Assembly (NCBI GenBank): GCA_025331565.1
Contig: JAFREQ010000166.1
Span: forward strand, 577,501 to 641,500
Direction of reading: 5' to 3'
From: Holacanthus passer
Taxonomy: Eukaryota; Chordata; Actinopteri; Pomacanthidae
DNA: 64,000 nucleotides
Both the position numbers and the translations under genes were made by a program. Under the pieces are notes generated by a model that saw only the letters and a program-made list of their open reading frames with translations, searched no databases and was not told the origin of the DNA. Shown here piece by piece: positions 10,621 through 22,739 of this stretch (position 1 is the first letter of the stretch; each line of letters opens with the position of its first letter).

Positions 10621-11390
10621 TAGTGTCGCGCTCTGTCCCTCCCTCGCCATCATCCGCTGTCTGCTCATCCGTTTGTTCTCTCGAGACTTGCTCATCCTTT
10701 CATCCCCTCTTCTGACAGAAGCCGGCGTGCGCACTTACACACACAAAATAACTCACACACATACAAAAATACTCAAAGAAACACACACTTACGCAACTGC
10801 ACACATGCAAGAGTGTCGGCTAAATGCCCAGGAATAAATGTAAATGAGAAGTTTTCTGTGCGACACCCCCACTTTAAACACGCACACACACACACACACA
10901 CACACAGGCACACACACACACACACACTCAGCTAGTTCTCTCCACAGGCCAGGGCAGATGTCTCTTGTCAATGTGCACAAGCGTCAAACGACCAGCCTGT
11001 CATATTTTCATATTTAACTATTCATCTCATTCTAATTTATGGAGTTCGAAAACACAAACACACACACACACACAGCGTCAAATATTTAACATTAAACATG
11101 GAAGGTTTCTTGCAGGACACTTCAAGTATTTGCATTTTATTATGACCTTAAGTGTAGCATCTATTACCTGTAGTCGAGTGACTCTTTTCAAACTGAACTG
11201 TTCAGGTCTCTGCAGCTGTCATCACACTTTATATAACAGAATGCTCTTAGTTTGAACTCAGTTTGATGATGTTTATTATTAAAATCATTATTTTAATCCT
11301 TTTGTTTGTTTTCCTGGACTTTTCCTGGACTCATACTAAAGACGTGCCCAGCCATATATACTGTAATTTGTTGTGCTTTAGTTACATTTT
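10621..11390. other. Intergenic with (CA)n tracts
   Basis: Holds a near-continuous CA tract at 10881-10928 with one interruption ('aggca'), plus shorter CA runs at about 10736-10795 and 11053-11075. No gene recognised. Confidence 0.6.
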
Positions 11391-12654
11391 TGCTGAAATT
11401 ACATTACATTACATTAGCACGTAACATTAATTTGCACAACATTTTGTTACTTTATGCTACAAAACGTTGTGAAATTCTCTAGTAAAAGTGAAACAATTGT
11501 AACATGAAATGCTGCCATTAAAGCTTAACATAAATCCCACATTTGTGTTACTTGTCTAAGTATGATTTCATGTCCAGCTCGCTCTTTACTCGAGGCACTG
11601 ATGATTTTTGACTGTCTGACAGTCAATGCCTGGGCATTATACAGGCTTTAGCTAGCAGTTGTACTGTGTAGCAATCAAGTGAAAAAGTAAAGTTTTTCAT
11701 GCTTGATAATGGATATATTTATCATTTTGTTTACATGCATCACACACACACACACACGCACACCTATATTAAAATGTGTGTGTCAGGAGTAATATTTGAA
11801 GCCTTGATACACAGATGGTGGTGCTGTCTACACCTGCCCTCCACTGGGACCTGAGTGTGTGTGAGTGTTTGTGAGTGTGTATCAGTCTCCAGCACTTGAA
11901 AGAGACTTGTCAGCATTCTTCTCTGAACTACCTCTGTCGTCTATTAATCTCTCTCTTTCATTGCATCATCCCATGTTCTTGTTCTCTCTGTCCTCCTCTC
12001 GTTCCCCTTAATTCTCACTTTTTACCTTCTTCCTCCTCCTCTTCAGGAGAAAGCAGTGTGGAGGCCAGTGACAGTGTGGAGGCCAGTGACAGTGTTACGG
12101 CGGTTATTTTTAATAAAATATCTTTTACTTGAGAAATGACTGAACACTGTCACCATTGTATGATTATCCTACTATAAAAAACAATACATAATGTTCTTGG
12201 CTATTGCCAGCATCTGTAACTTCAACATGCGTCATATCACCATCGCGCTGGAAAAGGGGCGAAAATGAACATATTCACCTGGATCCATCACTGCTGATCA
12301 GAGATGGAGTCAATAAGAGTCATTTGACCTGGAAATGAATGCTAAAGCCACATGTTAGTGGGTGTTAGTGGGTTTTTATCCAGTGTGAAAGGGATTTTAA
12401 ATTAGTAATGAACAATCCAAAAGAGAATTGACATGAGGAAAAAAACAACAACCTTGTCTCGATACTGAGAGCATTTATACATATGGAAAGTGTAATAGGA
12501 AGTCTGTGATCACTGATGGAGGGGTAAACCTTAGAAATACCTAAGAGTAGCTTAATGGTGGAAAAGCTAAACCTATTATAATGTCGAACCTGACTGAATC
12601 TAGATAAGACTCCAGTGAAGGCTGACATCTGAGCAAAGACTTATGAAGACCTGG
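11391..12654. other. Intergenic, small tandem duplications only
   Basis: Contains short 'attac' pentanucleotide repeats near 11398-11418, a CA run near 11741-11757, a pyrimidine-rich patch at 11940-12045, and an exact tandem duplication of the 18-bp unit 'agtgtggaggccagtgac' at about 12055-12090. No gene recognised. Confidence 0.55.
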
Positions 12655-12860
12655 AAATTAAAACGGGTTAGGGAATCGGTGATGAGGTTGACACGGCCTG
12701 GCACATGACGGCTGTAATTATGATTTTTTTTGTCGTTGTTATTTTCACAGATAGCCATGATATGCATTTCATGAATGGCCTGAGCGACCTTATTAATGAT
12801 GATGACTGTTTCATTGTCACAAAGCCTTTACGGCTCCAGGAATTCCCCCACACGTGATAC
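12655..12860. promoter_or_regulatory. Candidate conserved regulatory element
   Basis: A high-complexity block with 'ggctgtaattatgatttttt', 'gatatgcatttcatgaatgg' (octamer-like ATGCATTT), 'gaccttattaatgatgatga' and 'tacggctccaggaattcccc'. It lacks repeat signatures and sits among unremarkable DNA. One of the better-looking candidate enhancers in the desert, but conservation cannot be tested here. Confidence 0.35.
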
Positions 12861-13079
12861 GCTATGGCAATAGGATCATTCTCATACAGAGCAGAAGAGG
12901 AGTTTTAGAACTTGGCCAACTGCCGGCGAACCACTGGCCTTTGGAAATACCCACCTGCTGAGGGCGCAGCATCTGAAAAAAAGTGTCAGAAGTGCTGATG
13001 AGCGGCAGGTGAGCAGACTGACAGGTGTGTATGATGAGCAGTGATTCAAGAGCCAGGAGAGTGAGTGACAGACAGGAAC

Positions 13080-13111
<32 letters not shown>

Positions 13112-14415
13112 GAGAGACACTAGGGAACAATAGTGAGATAAGGAGGTAGGAACGAATAGTTCCTTTGAACTGGATTTGAGTTGCAAGGTCGTAACAGTGA
13201 AGTGAACAAAGATGGACAGTGATGTTGGAAAACTTGGAGAGGCTGAACACTAGAAGGACAAATGAAATGAAACGAAATGGCAATTCAGTCTGATTATTGG
13301 GCTGAAGAAGAGCTGGCAGTGAGTCTGGGCCGGCAAAGGGAAGGTAACAGCTGTGATAACAATAAAAATACAGGGATTCAGAACTAAGTTGCTGAAGTAA
13401 TTTTCAACTTTTGAAGGAAAAACAAAGTATTTCAAGACAATAGAGGCCCTGCTGTGTTTCTGTGTGTGTGCGAGTGTGTGTGTGTTCTAACAGTGTAGTA
13501 ACCATGCTGAGAGCTGATGTACACACATGATACCCTCATATTCACTACTTCCTGTGTGTTAATACGAATTAACATAGCTCACACACACGCCCATAGACAT
13601 GTACACAAACACTGTCTTTGCCAAAAGGAAATCAATAGGTGGTGGGATGTGGATTTCTTCATGTGATTAAAATATGTTTTCTTGGCAGTGCGAAACACAA
13701 CTGAGAAATTCACATATGTCACGGTGTAGGCAAATATGTTTGGGGGTATAAGTGGGTGGGTAAGGAGGAGTAAATGCATCAGATCATCAGCTCCTGAACT
13801 GAAGGGAGTTAATTTAAAGAACAATACATTTAAAAAAGTGTAACACTGTGGAAGTAGAAGTTTTTCTGTCACTGCTATTCTGCTTTTACTACTGCTGTTA
13901 CCTATCATACTGCTTATACTACTGTTGCTACAACAAGTAATGGTTCTCCTGGAACTACTACTACTATTGTTAATATAATATAATACATTTGAGCATGTAG
14001 TGTAATTCTAAAGCAAACTGAAATTCTGCTTCCTGTTATATTTTGACCTCTGGACTGTTTATTCGCTGGAACAGCTAATGTACCGTAGAGATGTTAGTAA
14101 TACATCTAGCAATGTAAGCACTGAGCGTGTATGTGGGAGTGGGACTGTTTATGATCCTGCTCAGCTCAACCTCCAACTGATCTCAGAACTGACCAGAAAC
14201 TGTTGAAACAGTCTCTCTCCTTTCCCTCCCCTCGCCCTGAGATAAGTGTGAATATTACACTCAAGTTAATCAGGGTGGCCACCTCTCATGCATCTCTCTA
14301 ACATGTGACACACACTTTCACTTTTAGTCTCACACTTCCCAAACAACTCCCAATCACTGTGACAACAAAAGAATGAACAGGTGAACATATAGTGGTTAAA
14401 GTCTTTCTGGTATAA
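12861..14415. other. Intergenic, nothing recognised
   Basis: Includes a (CA)n tract at about 13079-13107, GT-rich DNA at about 13460-13490, and a 'tactactgctg' degenerate trinucleotide patch at 13885-13970. No gene or RNA seen. Confidence 0.55.
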
Positions 14416-14670
14416 TGTGACGACCCTCTGAGCAGGCCTCTCCCTCCAGGTACCTGGTGGGCGGAGTCAGGTCGTTGAGGAGATGCAGCTCACCTGGTCT
14501 GCCAGATATATAAGCTGGTGGCAGCCAGTCAGTCATTCTTTCCTCTGGCTTCCACCCTGTTTGGTTTGTTGTAATCTGTTTCCTCTTTCATTATGTAAAA
14601 TAAACTTATTTTTAGTTGCACCTGCTGTGTGTTCTCCCCTCCTTTGTCCAGCCGTGAGCCAGGTTGTGAC
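14416..14670 (+). mobile_element. Solo LTR, probably Ty3/gypsy-like
   Basis: Begins 'tgtgacgaccctctg' and ends near 'gtgagccaggttgtgac', the recurrent TGTGACGACCC...GGGTCGTGACA-type termini I recognise from fish LTR elements. It carries a strong TATA box 'tatataag' (14507-14514) and, 92 bp downstream, the polyadenylation signal AATAAA (14599-14604) followed by T-rich sequence. This is the promoter-R-polyA layout of an LTR. About 255 bp long with no internal region on either side, so a solo LTR. No clear target-site duplication was found. Confidence 0.65.
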
Positions 14671-16093
14671 CTATAGTAATGGCTAGACTAAGTGAATTCT
14701 GAGTATAGGCTCTTAAATTACTCTGACCGGTGCATGATGCTTATTGTGTCTTTTTTTGTGTGTGTGAATGGGTGGTGTGTGTGGCTCACTGATTTCAATG
14801 ATGGATTTCAGCCATGTTAACTTGCAATGGTCATCTGCCTAATTTTATGAATTTCTTGAGTGTTAATTAAGATTACAATTACTGGCAATCCTCAGTAGGG
14901 ACGGCCCTGGCAAATTCCTATCCACTCACTATCCATTGTCTTTGTATTCAATTGTGCTGCTTCAAGAATACACCTCAAATTCTGTCTCACCTGACACTGC
15001 AGCTATGAGTGTTACTGCTGCAACTACAATTGTTAGACAACTATACATTGATTCTATCATACTTCCATCAGTACTGTGAATGTATTACTGTCACCTGTGG
15101 TATCAGTACAACTTCAGCAGTTCACAGCCAGTCGTCACATTTTCTCTGTGAAATATAAATATATTTAGTAGTCTTTCCAGTTTCTCGGTGTTGCAGTAAT
15201 AGCGTGAGGTAATAGCTGGCGATTACTACAGTCTGCTTACTGCTGCATCAGTAATTAACCTTTCAACTATTAGTCCTGTTTAAACACATGGCCTGATGCT
15301 AATGCAGCACTCTCTGTTTAAAAAGCAGACTGGGTAATTGGCTTCTGGCATGAGAGTGGCCAGTGTGTGTATGTGTGTGTGTGTGTGTGTGTAAGTGAGG
15401 GAGAGAGAGCAGGTAATTTATATTTATGCTATGTGTATATAGATGATGGAGAAATGCCAGATCCATGAGGCTTGTGTTTATAATGTGTGTGGAAAAAGTG
15501 AAAAAAAAAAAAAAAAAAAGTAGAGTGGAGTAAGCGTGTGTTGTAAGAGTGTGTTTGAGAGAGAGAGAGAGAGAGACCCTGACATCAGCTGCCTGACTCT
15601 CAGCATCCAATTTTACAAAAAATAAAAAACAGGAAATTAACATTCCTACATAAACGCCTGCGCATTTCCACCACAAACCTGCACCTGTTGAATGGTTGGC
15701 AGATTGTGTCGCACACACACAGATACAATGAAATGTTTTGTACAACTAACCAAAAAAACAAATCTGAAGCTCTGTCCCCTCTCTGGCTCCACTTCCTTTA
15801 GCTTCAGTGGTTCCACAGTGTATTTTCTCGTAGTTGGCTTTTTTCTGTCCATATTCATAATGTCTTCCATATAAGATAAATGAGTATCTACTACTTTTAA
15901 AAAAAAAATGTAGTAAGGTTTGTTGTGAACCTTCTGCACTCCTTTACCTGATGCGCATATTGAAAGCCACTTGTCCAGATTCACGATGTTACAACTTTTA
16001 CAATGCTAACATAGTGCATCGACAAGGAAAAATAAATACAATTTTCTATACTCATTTTATGAAATATATCCATTGTAAGGTAACACACAACCC
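14671..16093. other. Intergenic with simple repeats
   Basis: Holds (GT)n at about 15363-15392, a poly-A run at about 15500-15519 and (GA)n at about 15557-15576. No gene recognised. Long frames on the minus strand here are repeat-driven. Confidence 0.55.
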
Positions 16094-16590
16094 TGATTCC
16101 AAAAAAATTGGGATGCTGTGTAAAACATAAATAAAACAGAATGTGATCATTTGCTTTTTGCCATATACTCAAATGAAAACAGCACAAAGACAATATATTT
16201 AATGTTTGACCTCATCATCTTCATTAATTTTTGTAAATATCTGCCTATTATGAATTTGATGGCAGCAACACGTTTCAAACAAGTTGGGACAGGAGCAACA
16301 AAAGACTGTGAAAGTGGTGGACTGATCCAAAAACACCTGTTTGGATCCTTCCACAGGTGAACAGGTTGATTGGTAACAGGTGATAGTATCATGATTGGGT
16401 ATGAAAGGTTCATCCTGGAAAGACTCAGTCATTCACAAGCGAGGATGGAGAGAGGTTCAACACTTTGTCAAACACATGATTGTATAAAGGAGATTAATAC
16501 ATGAGCTTAGGGACACAGAAAAAAAGTTGTCAGTAAACAGACTTCATTTGTAAATGATTGCATTCTGTTTTGATTTAAGTTTTGCACAAC
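16094..16590 (+). mobile_element. Internally deleted Tc1/mariner-like DNA transposon relic
   Basis: The left end 'attccaaaaaaattgggatg' followed by 'ctgtgtaaaac..aaataaaacagaatg' has an inverted counterpart near 16560-16595 ('cattctgttttgatttaagttttgcacaac'). Between them are 'gcctattatgaatttgatgg', 'caagttgggacagg', 'ggtgatagtatcatgattgg' and 'ggatggagagaggttcaaca'. I recognise these, in this order, as fragments of a Tc1-like fish element of about 1.5 kb whose transposase region is mostly deleted here. No target TA pair was assigned because both ends are degraded. Confidence 0.6.
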
Positions 16591-17819
16591 ATCAGCATCA
16601 AGGTTCTATAAAAAATATGAATAAAACAATTAAAACATGGTTTCAGGGGTAAAATGAAGATCTCAGCCTTTCATACTTCATGTAGTTTTATGCAGTTTCC
16701 CCTCCCAGCCATGATCAGGTTCAATGGGATGGAAACCAAGGTTTGGAGTCAGGCACAGGGATTAGGCTGAGGTTGGGGTCAGGTGAAGAGGTTAGTGCTA
16801 GGTGTGAAAACTGTGGTTAATGTTAGGCAACTGAATCACTTGGTGACGGTCAGGAAAGGATTATGGATGAAAAGGCATGGCTAATTGCTGGTTGGTGACA
16901 GGTCATTTTTAAAAGCATCACATAAACTGGTCCTTCAGTGGTTTAGCATGTTTTCCTCATTGTTCTCTTGTTGAAAATGATTTTGTCTACTGCTCCCACC
17001 ACTACAGTTCACCCTGCACCTCAAACCGAGATGACATATTTACACTCAATTCTCCACTTCTGGCTGAGCACGGAGAAGAAACTAACAGCCTCTTACGCAG
17101 GTTGTGTTCACAGCGTTTTGTACCGAGCTCTTGTCACTGTGGATGCTTGTTAGTGCTAATGCTCATTAGTGTTAATTGGCATGGATCTATTAATAAATGA
17201 CTGGGAGTAGGGAAAAGGTGGTTGAGGAAAACGCTCTGTCAGATTGACAATTAGAGGATGTTGTGGCGTTGGGTTTGACGTGACTACAAGTCTTTCACAT
17301 CTCTGAGTAGAATCAAGAAGCTCTTTCTTTGCTTATCACTTGCCGTTGCCTTTCATTTGGATGTAATGTCTGAATCAGATTTTTACAGTGTGTTCTTCAG
17401 CAGCCCATGTGCGTCTTTGTGTGTAATTTTGTGTTGTAGTGAGCGTCATTAAAGCGCAGAAGAGGCCGTGGTGCAGAATGACAACGAAGCCAACGCTTGC
17501 ATTTTTGTGTGCTTGTGTGCACCATCGCGAGATTCCCATGTAAATCTATAGCACTGAATGTGAGTGTGTGTGTTGTTGCCGGCGAAGTGCGTGTCTGTGT
17601 TTAATGTGCGTGACAGCAGGTCTGAGGCCGTAAAGCACCAATAAACCCAAACCTGAAATCATCAAGAGGGCGTCACGCTGAGACTGTGAGATGTGGCGAC
17701 ACTAAAGCAGAAGGAGAGTTTGAACATCGTCAACACTGGGACAACATCAGCTCAGTTATTACACAGCCACATGACAAGGGTCCCAGAGTCTGGAGCACCT
17801 TTAAGTGCATCCCGGAAGA
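16591..17819. other. Intergenic, nothing firm
   Basis: Contains a degenerate 'ggttagg/ggttggggtcagg' patch at 16740-16830 (a common decayed motif, not telomeric) and a unique stretch at 17130-17215 with 'gtgctaatgctcattagtg' and 'ctattaataaatgactgg' that could be regulatory. No gene recognised. Confidence 0.45.
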
Positions 17820-17900
17820 GTGCCCATGGTTTTGGAGTGACATGAGCAACTATCTTATGAACAGTATGTTCAGGTGTCCACCTACTTTTGGCCATGTGGA
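17820..17900 (+). mobile_element. Tc1-like transposon 3' terminus fragment
   Basis: Contains 'tgcccatggttttggagtga' and then 'caggtgtccacctacttttg' 'gccatgtgg'. This matches the characteristic fish Tc1 3' end (a '..gcccatgattttgg' stretch ending in 'gtgtccacatacttttggccat'). Only the terminal ~80 bp is recognisable, and no opposite terminus was found upstream. Confidence 0.6.
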
Positions 17901-18559
17901 AATAAGTGTGAAACAAAAGACATTTTTTCATCACTTTAGGAACCGCCTGTGGCTTCATCTTTACAAACACCATATGTGTTATTTTAAATTGATGCCAAAT
18001 GTGATGGAGGAAATACGTATAAAATGTGAGCACATTATAAATTTGACTTTTGATTTTACTTTGCACTACTTTTTATGTTAAATATATAAAATTTATTCAT
18101 CTTTAGTTCCAAAATTTTCCCTGAAACAGAATAATTTTACTCATTGGCTGGTTACTTTATTTAAAGTTATTTTATGAAAGCAAACACCATTTTCAATAGC
18201 CATTCAGTGTATTTACATTCATAATAACTTCACTATAAATTAGTTTTCATTGTTAGTGGCGGAGTCCGCCGGGGCCTCCCTGGATTCAGATTGCTGTCAC
18301 ATGCAAAAGACATTTACAGGAAACCATGCATGCATGGAATCCAATTCAATATAACTGATATCAGGCTCACAGTTTACAGTTCACTCTGTGAGCTGCATTA
18401 AGTTACTGCTAATGCAAACCCAACATTCTGCTGCTGCTGTTTCACATGAAAAGTGTTGCATTAGCGAAATACAATGTATTTCAACAGCGGTTAGCACAAA
18501 CCATCGTTCAGCAAAGAGGTGTCTGCAAGACAAGAGGCTGTAAAAAAGCACATTGGTGA
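17901..18559. other. Intergenic, nothing recognised
   Basis: AT-rich sequence without recognised gene or repeat family. Confidence 0.5.
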
Positions 18560-18900
18560 CTGACTTCTTTATTAAAAGGATGTGGCTGTAAACAGATAGA
18601 CCAGTTGCTCTCCTGTTGTATATCTAACAAAGCAGCTGTTCAAGGAGTGTTTGCTGTAAACTGCACTCGCTGTTTTCTATGGTAACCACGAGTGTTGCCA
18701 AATCAATGAGGACTGAAATCTTAAGAATTACAGCTTTCTTCACCAGCTAGTTGCTCACTTTGTCTGCCTGCCATTTGGTGCGAGGCAGGTTGTGTACAGT
18801 GGGTTTATCAGAGCCTGTTTGCTGTAAACAGCTGCCTGCTGCTGCTGGAATAAGGATGATGACAACTCTGAGACTGAAGCCATGCTAAATGTGCCTGAAA
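18560..18900 (+). repeat. R2-family interspersed repeat, copy 1
   Basis: Shares the block 'cttcaccagctagttgct' (18738-18755) followed by 'cactttgtctgcc' with 51270 onward ('cttcacaagctagttgct', 'aactttgcctgcc'). It also shares 'gccaaatcaatgaggactga' with 'accaaatcaaccagaactga' at about 51542, though block order differs. Two rearranged, decayed copies of one family; no coding. Confidence 0.45.
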
Positions 18901-19139
18901 ACCAAAACACCAGCAACAATGAGCTCAAAGAAGCTAAAAAGCTCTGCACCTCAACGTTACACATTGTCATTTGATTTATGGTCAATACATAAAGCAGAAT
19001 ATAATGTTGATATAATATACAAACAGTGCATCAACACATATATGAATATCACACACTGGATACATTATACATGTTTCAGTAGGAAATCTCAGCTGTTTCT
19101 GTCACCTTATCAAAGACAGACGGGAATGAAGAAAGGTGC

Positions 19140-19176
<37 letters not shown>

Positions 19177-19519
19177 GTCAGTGAAGTCACACATGCATAT
19201 ACATACACACACACAGTCACACCTGTTATAGCGAAACCCTGGCAGAGTTTTGTTGTGCCTGTTCGTCAGCTTGCCAATTTGAAGCGTCCCTCGTCCGTCT
19301 CCACTAATAGACTTTGTTACGATGCCAGAGGTTCAGCACGTCTTAAATCACTCCGCCAGTCCAAATCTGACAGTGTGTTCTGTGATGTTTAATTAGGAAT
19401 AATAGTTTCTAATATTCCACCAATTAGGGCCTGTCTCCCGTTCAGTCAGGGGAGTTGTGTTAAGTGAAAAAGAGGCAGGGAAAAAAGAGAGAAAACCAGA
19501 ATAAAATGACTGTACAGGT
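18901..19519. other. Intergenic with (GT)n microsatellite
   Basis: (GT)n at about 19145-19173 and CA at about 19204-19216. The 167-codon frame across this region is kept open partly by the repeat and shows no domain. Confidence 0.55.
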
Positions 19520-19700
19520 AATGCCAGGTTGATGCACCCACGGGGTTTTTATTTCAGTAAAAAACTGGCACCGCTGATGGATTTCTGACTAATGATTCAT
19601 TTAAGCTCTTCTCGAAGGAAATCACTAATTAAAATGAGGCTGAAAGTCCAAATGTTCAAACCAGCGAAATATGTTTAAAAAGAGGACATTTAAAAAGGGG
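19520..19700. promoter_or_regulatory. Candidate conserved regulatory element
   Basis: A unique block with 'ggcaccgctgatggatttct', 'gactaatgattcatttaagc', 'aaatcactaattaaaatgag' and 'gaaatatgtttaaaaagagg'. Homeodomain-like TAATGATT/CTAATTAAAA cores with balanced complexity resemble vertebrate conserved noncoding elements. Inference only. Confidence 0.35.
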
Positions 19701-20084
19701 CTGCTGGTGGTGGTACCTGTATGCGTGTGTGTGTGTGTGTGTGTGGGGAGGTGTTGCTTAAGGCAGCAATTTACAAAGGCTGGTTGGTGAACTACATTAT
19801 GTTAAATCATCCTGCAGCCAGAGAACCTGCTGTGTTATGGTGCCAAAGCCTGAGAGAGTCTCTAATGTAATGTCTGCTGAATCAAACATGGAGGCTCTTC
19901 AGTCAGGTCACACTTCAACTAAAGAATGGGATCAAGAACTGGTTTGACCGAAATGTTCAAACCCTCAGAAACATTCAGTGCTCCATTTTTGTTCAGATGG
20001 GCTCACATCACAAACATTTTTAAATCTTAATTGATTTTTCAGGCGGCGTCACACACACGGGGAGCTGCAGTTTTGGAAAGTTAA
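19701..20084. other. Intergenic with short (GT)n
   Basis: (GT)n at about 19725-19744. Otherwise nothing recognised. Confidence 0.5.
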
Positions 20085-20240
20085 GACATTGTAGGAAGAG
20101 GATAATTTTGTAAATGAGGACATATTCGGGGAGTGACAGCGTGCTGGAAAAATGAGGATATTTTTGGAAAGTGAGGAATGTCCAGAGAAACTAAGACTTT
20201 GTTTGAGGAAAAACACTTTCAAAGCAATGGAAATTTTTCA
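20085..20240 (+). repeat. R3-family (microsatellite-linked) repeat, copy 1
   Basis: Degenerate phrases 'gtaaatgaggacatattcgg', 'gggagtgacagcgtg' and 'tttggaaagtgagga' match those at 21500-21730. The family is characterised by 'gaggaca..ttggaaagtg..gacatttt' wording and recurs near GT/CA microsatellites. Confidence 0.45.
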
Positions 20241-21086
20241 GTGAATTTCTTCAGTACCACTCACACAATTTTTTTTTCAGAAGTTAATATCTGCAAACCA
20301 GGGCAAATAAAACCAAAACTATCTGCATGACACTGCTACAGGGAGCTTCTCTGATTTTTGTGCACTGACCCTTCAAGTGTGTTTTTTTCAGGGGTGTCTG
20401 GGTGCTTTTGGGGTTGGACAGTATAATTGACAGTATAATAGTTATACTTCTTTTGTAGTTGTTGTATTTTGTATCCACAGCATCAGTTGCAAAGAGTAAA
20501 TAAATGAAAAACAGATACCAGAAAAAATTAATAAAAGTAACAGGAACTGAATGAAAACGAAACGTTTCTTTTTTAAATAAACATACATTTATTGATTTAT
20601 TGACATTGTACACACATAACTGAACATTCCCCCAAATTAAACATATGGCAGTATATAAAATAATAACAATGATATCTCCTAAAATAAGTCAAAAAGAACA
20701 AAGATTTAGGATGAAATGGAAAAATTCTATAAGAACATTGTAATGAACATAGAACAGAGCGCAACACACAAGAGACAACACACATTCATAGTTCATTCAA
20801 AGCTTTCCTCTGAACTGTGAGTGTGTCAGGAGGCAGACTTGATGTTATGCTGTTTCACTGTAAAATATTTTATTTAAACTTTTTTATGTATCAGATAAGA
20901 GTACAATGGGGTAACTTGTGAGAAACGGTGTCAGGGCTGGTATTTTTTTTTTTATCATTATCATCATTATTATTATTAAACAGGGTTTGGTGATAAAAGC
21001 TGCAGAGCTGTTTCACAATAAAACGCTCTGATTTCTGTTTCCCTTATTGGGTCACTGAAGGCTTTTGTCCCATAAATAGGACCAAG

Positions 21087-21087
<1 letters not shown>
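20241..21087. other. Intergenic, nothing recognised
   Basis: AT-rich, with a poly-T and (TTA/ATC)n patch at 20942-20982. No gene recognised. Confidence 0.5.

Positions 21088-21132
<45 letters not shown>
21088..21132. repeat. (CA)n microsatellite
   Basis: Pure CA run of about 45 bp. An (AAAG)n patch lies downstream at about 21183-21200. Confidence 0.95.
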
Positions 21133-21324
21133 ATGTCCACTGCTGTCTAAAGCAATACCAGAGGAACAAACAAACAAATAAAAAAGAAAGAAAGAAAGAA
21201 TCACCCTGAACGGATTTATCAACCCACTGAGAGAGAGAAAGAGGATGTTGTGTTTTAGGATGTCTGTTCACTAAAAGTAGGTCACACACAAACAGTGTCT
21301 GACCTGGACCAAAAAATTACAGCT

Positions 21325-21384
21325 ACACACACACACACACACCCAGATTCGCATACTGTGTATGTGTGTGTGTGTGTGTGTGTG
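21325..21384. repeat. Opposed (CA)n and (GT)n tracts forming an inverted repeat
   Basis: A CA run at about 21325-21342 is followed, after an 18-bp spacer with 'cgcatactgtgtatg', by a GT run at about 21359-21384. The two arms could fold into a hairpin. Low-complexity origin is likely. Confidence 0.8.
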
Positions 21385-21479
21385 CGTGCAAACAAGGCAG
21401 TTGTGTACATTTTCTTTTTAGTATGTATTTTGTTTTTCTTGATTATTAAAAGACTTGAATGCATCTCAGTGTGTTCGTT

Positions 21480-21960
21480 TGTGCTCTTGCATTTCTATGT
21501 TTGTTCGGGCCAGTTTCAGGTTTGCACCTCGTGAGGACGACTTTGGTTTTTGGAGATTGGAGATTCAGGGAGTGACAGCATTTTAGTAAGGACATTATTG
21601 GAAAGTGGGGATATTTTTGGGGACTGGTAACATTTTAGGGAAGTCAGGGCATTTATGGAAAATGACAACATGTTTGGGGTAAAGAACATTTGTGGAAAAC
21701 AAATTTGGGGATTTTTTAGAAAGTTAGGACGAGCAAGCAGACAAGACGAGGTTAAAACTCTAGCTCTGTCTCTTTGGAACATGTTGAGTTTCCTGTGGGA
21801 TTGTTCTGCAGCTCTTTCACTTCAATGTTTGTCAGGACCATTTTCAGTTTTACACTTTTAAGTGAAGACAGTTTTGTTTTTAGCAATTGGGGACAGTTAC
21901 AGAAATTTGTCCAGTCCTCACTTTGTCAAAGGGCTGTTGGAGGTTTCAGTATTTGAAGTT
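21480..21960 (+). repeat. R3-family repeat, copies 2 and 3
   Basis: Two consecutive stretches: 21500-21730 ('cgggccagtttcagg', 'cgtgaggacgac', 'gaaagtggggatattttt') and 21828-21960 ('tcaggaccattttcag', 'tccagtcctcactttgtc', 'aaagggctgttggagg'). The second matches 39451-39505 closely. Non-coding; it sits about 100 bp from the CA/GT tracts. Confidence 0.5.
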
Positions 21961-22739
21961 CAAAAGTTATAAATTCCTGTTTATTACAACTTATGTTTAG
22001 GCCTCTTTTCAGAATTAGGTCCATCATTTCTGTCTATAACAAATGCCACTCCACAGATTTTACACATGATTATCAAAATACTTGTATGAGGAGTAATGAA
22101 CCTGAGAAATAGGTGTTTAATGTCTTCTGTTTCTCTGGAGGAGCTCTGTTATGTCTGGGAAGATCCCTGATGATGTCACAGTGATGTCATCAATGTTACT
22201 TTGGTTTGGACTTGAGAGTAGTTTCAACAAAAAAATTGAAAATGGAGGAGAAAGGGTCTAATGAAAGACACTATCAGGTTGCATTATGGGAAATGGAGAA
22301 TCTCTCAGCCTGTGTTATTTCAATTTAGACCATTTTTTCCTTAATCTTCCGCAATGTTCCCCATATATGGAAGTCCATTACTGAATCGCTGGACTCCTGA
22401 AGTTGTAATAAACCAGAAGGATTGGGGAGTAGAGAATATATTTTGTCAGCGAGGGTCTTCACATATCCAGTACAAGCATCTGTGTGCATGTCTTCAATCT
22501 ATATTTCAGTCCACATCATGTCAGAGAAAAGACACCTTTGAGAAACAAAAATCTGGAAAGATAAGGACAAAAAACCCCAAAACAAGCGCACCTCTAGAAA
22601 AACTGCACAGCGACAGAAAATAGTGACTTTTTTTCTTTACCGATGCCTAATAAAAGGTTCACAAACCATCTGTTTCTCTTTCCCCCTGATGCCTTGCCCA
22701 AAGGTCCCCCCATCCTGGGACTGGCACCACGCCCAAACA
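21961..22739. other. Intergenic, nothing firm
   Basis: Contains 'gatgatgtcacagtgatgtc' near 22170 and 'gcattatgggaaatgg' near 22281, phrases common in dispersed fish repeats but too short to assign. No gene recognised. Confidence 0.45.
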
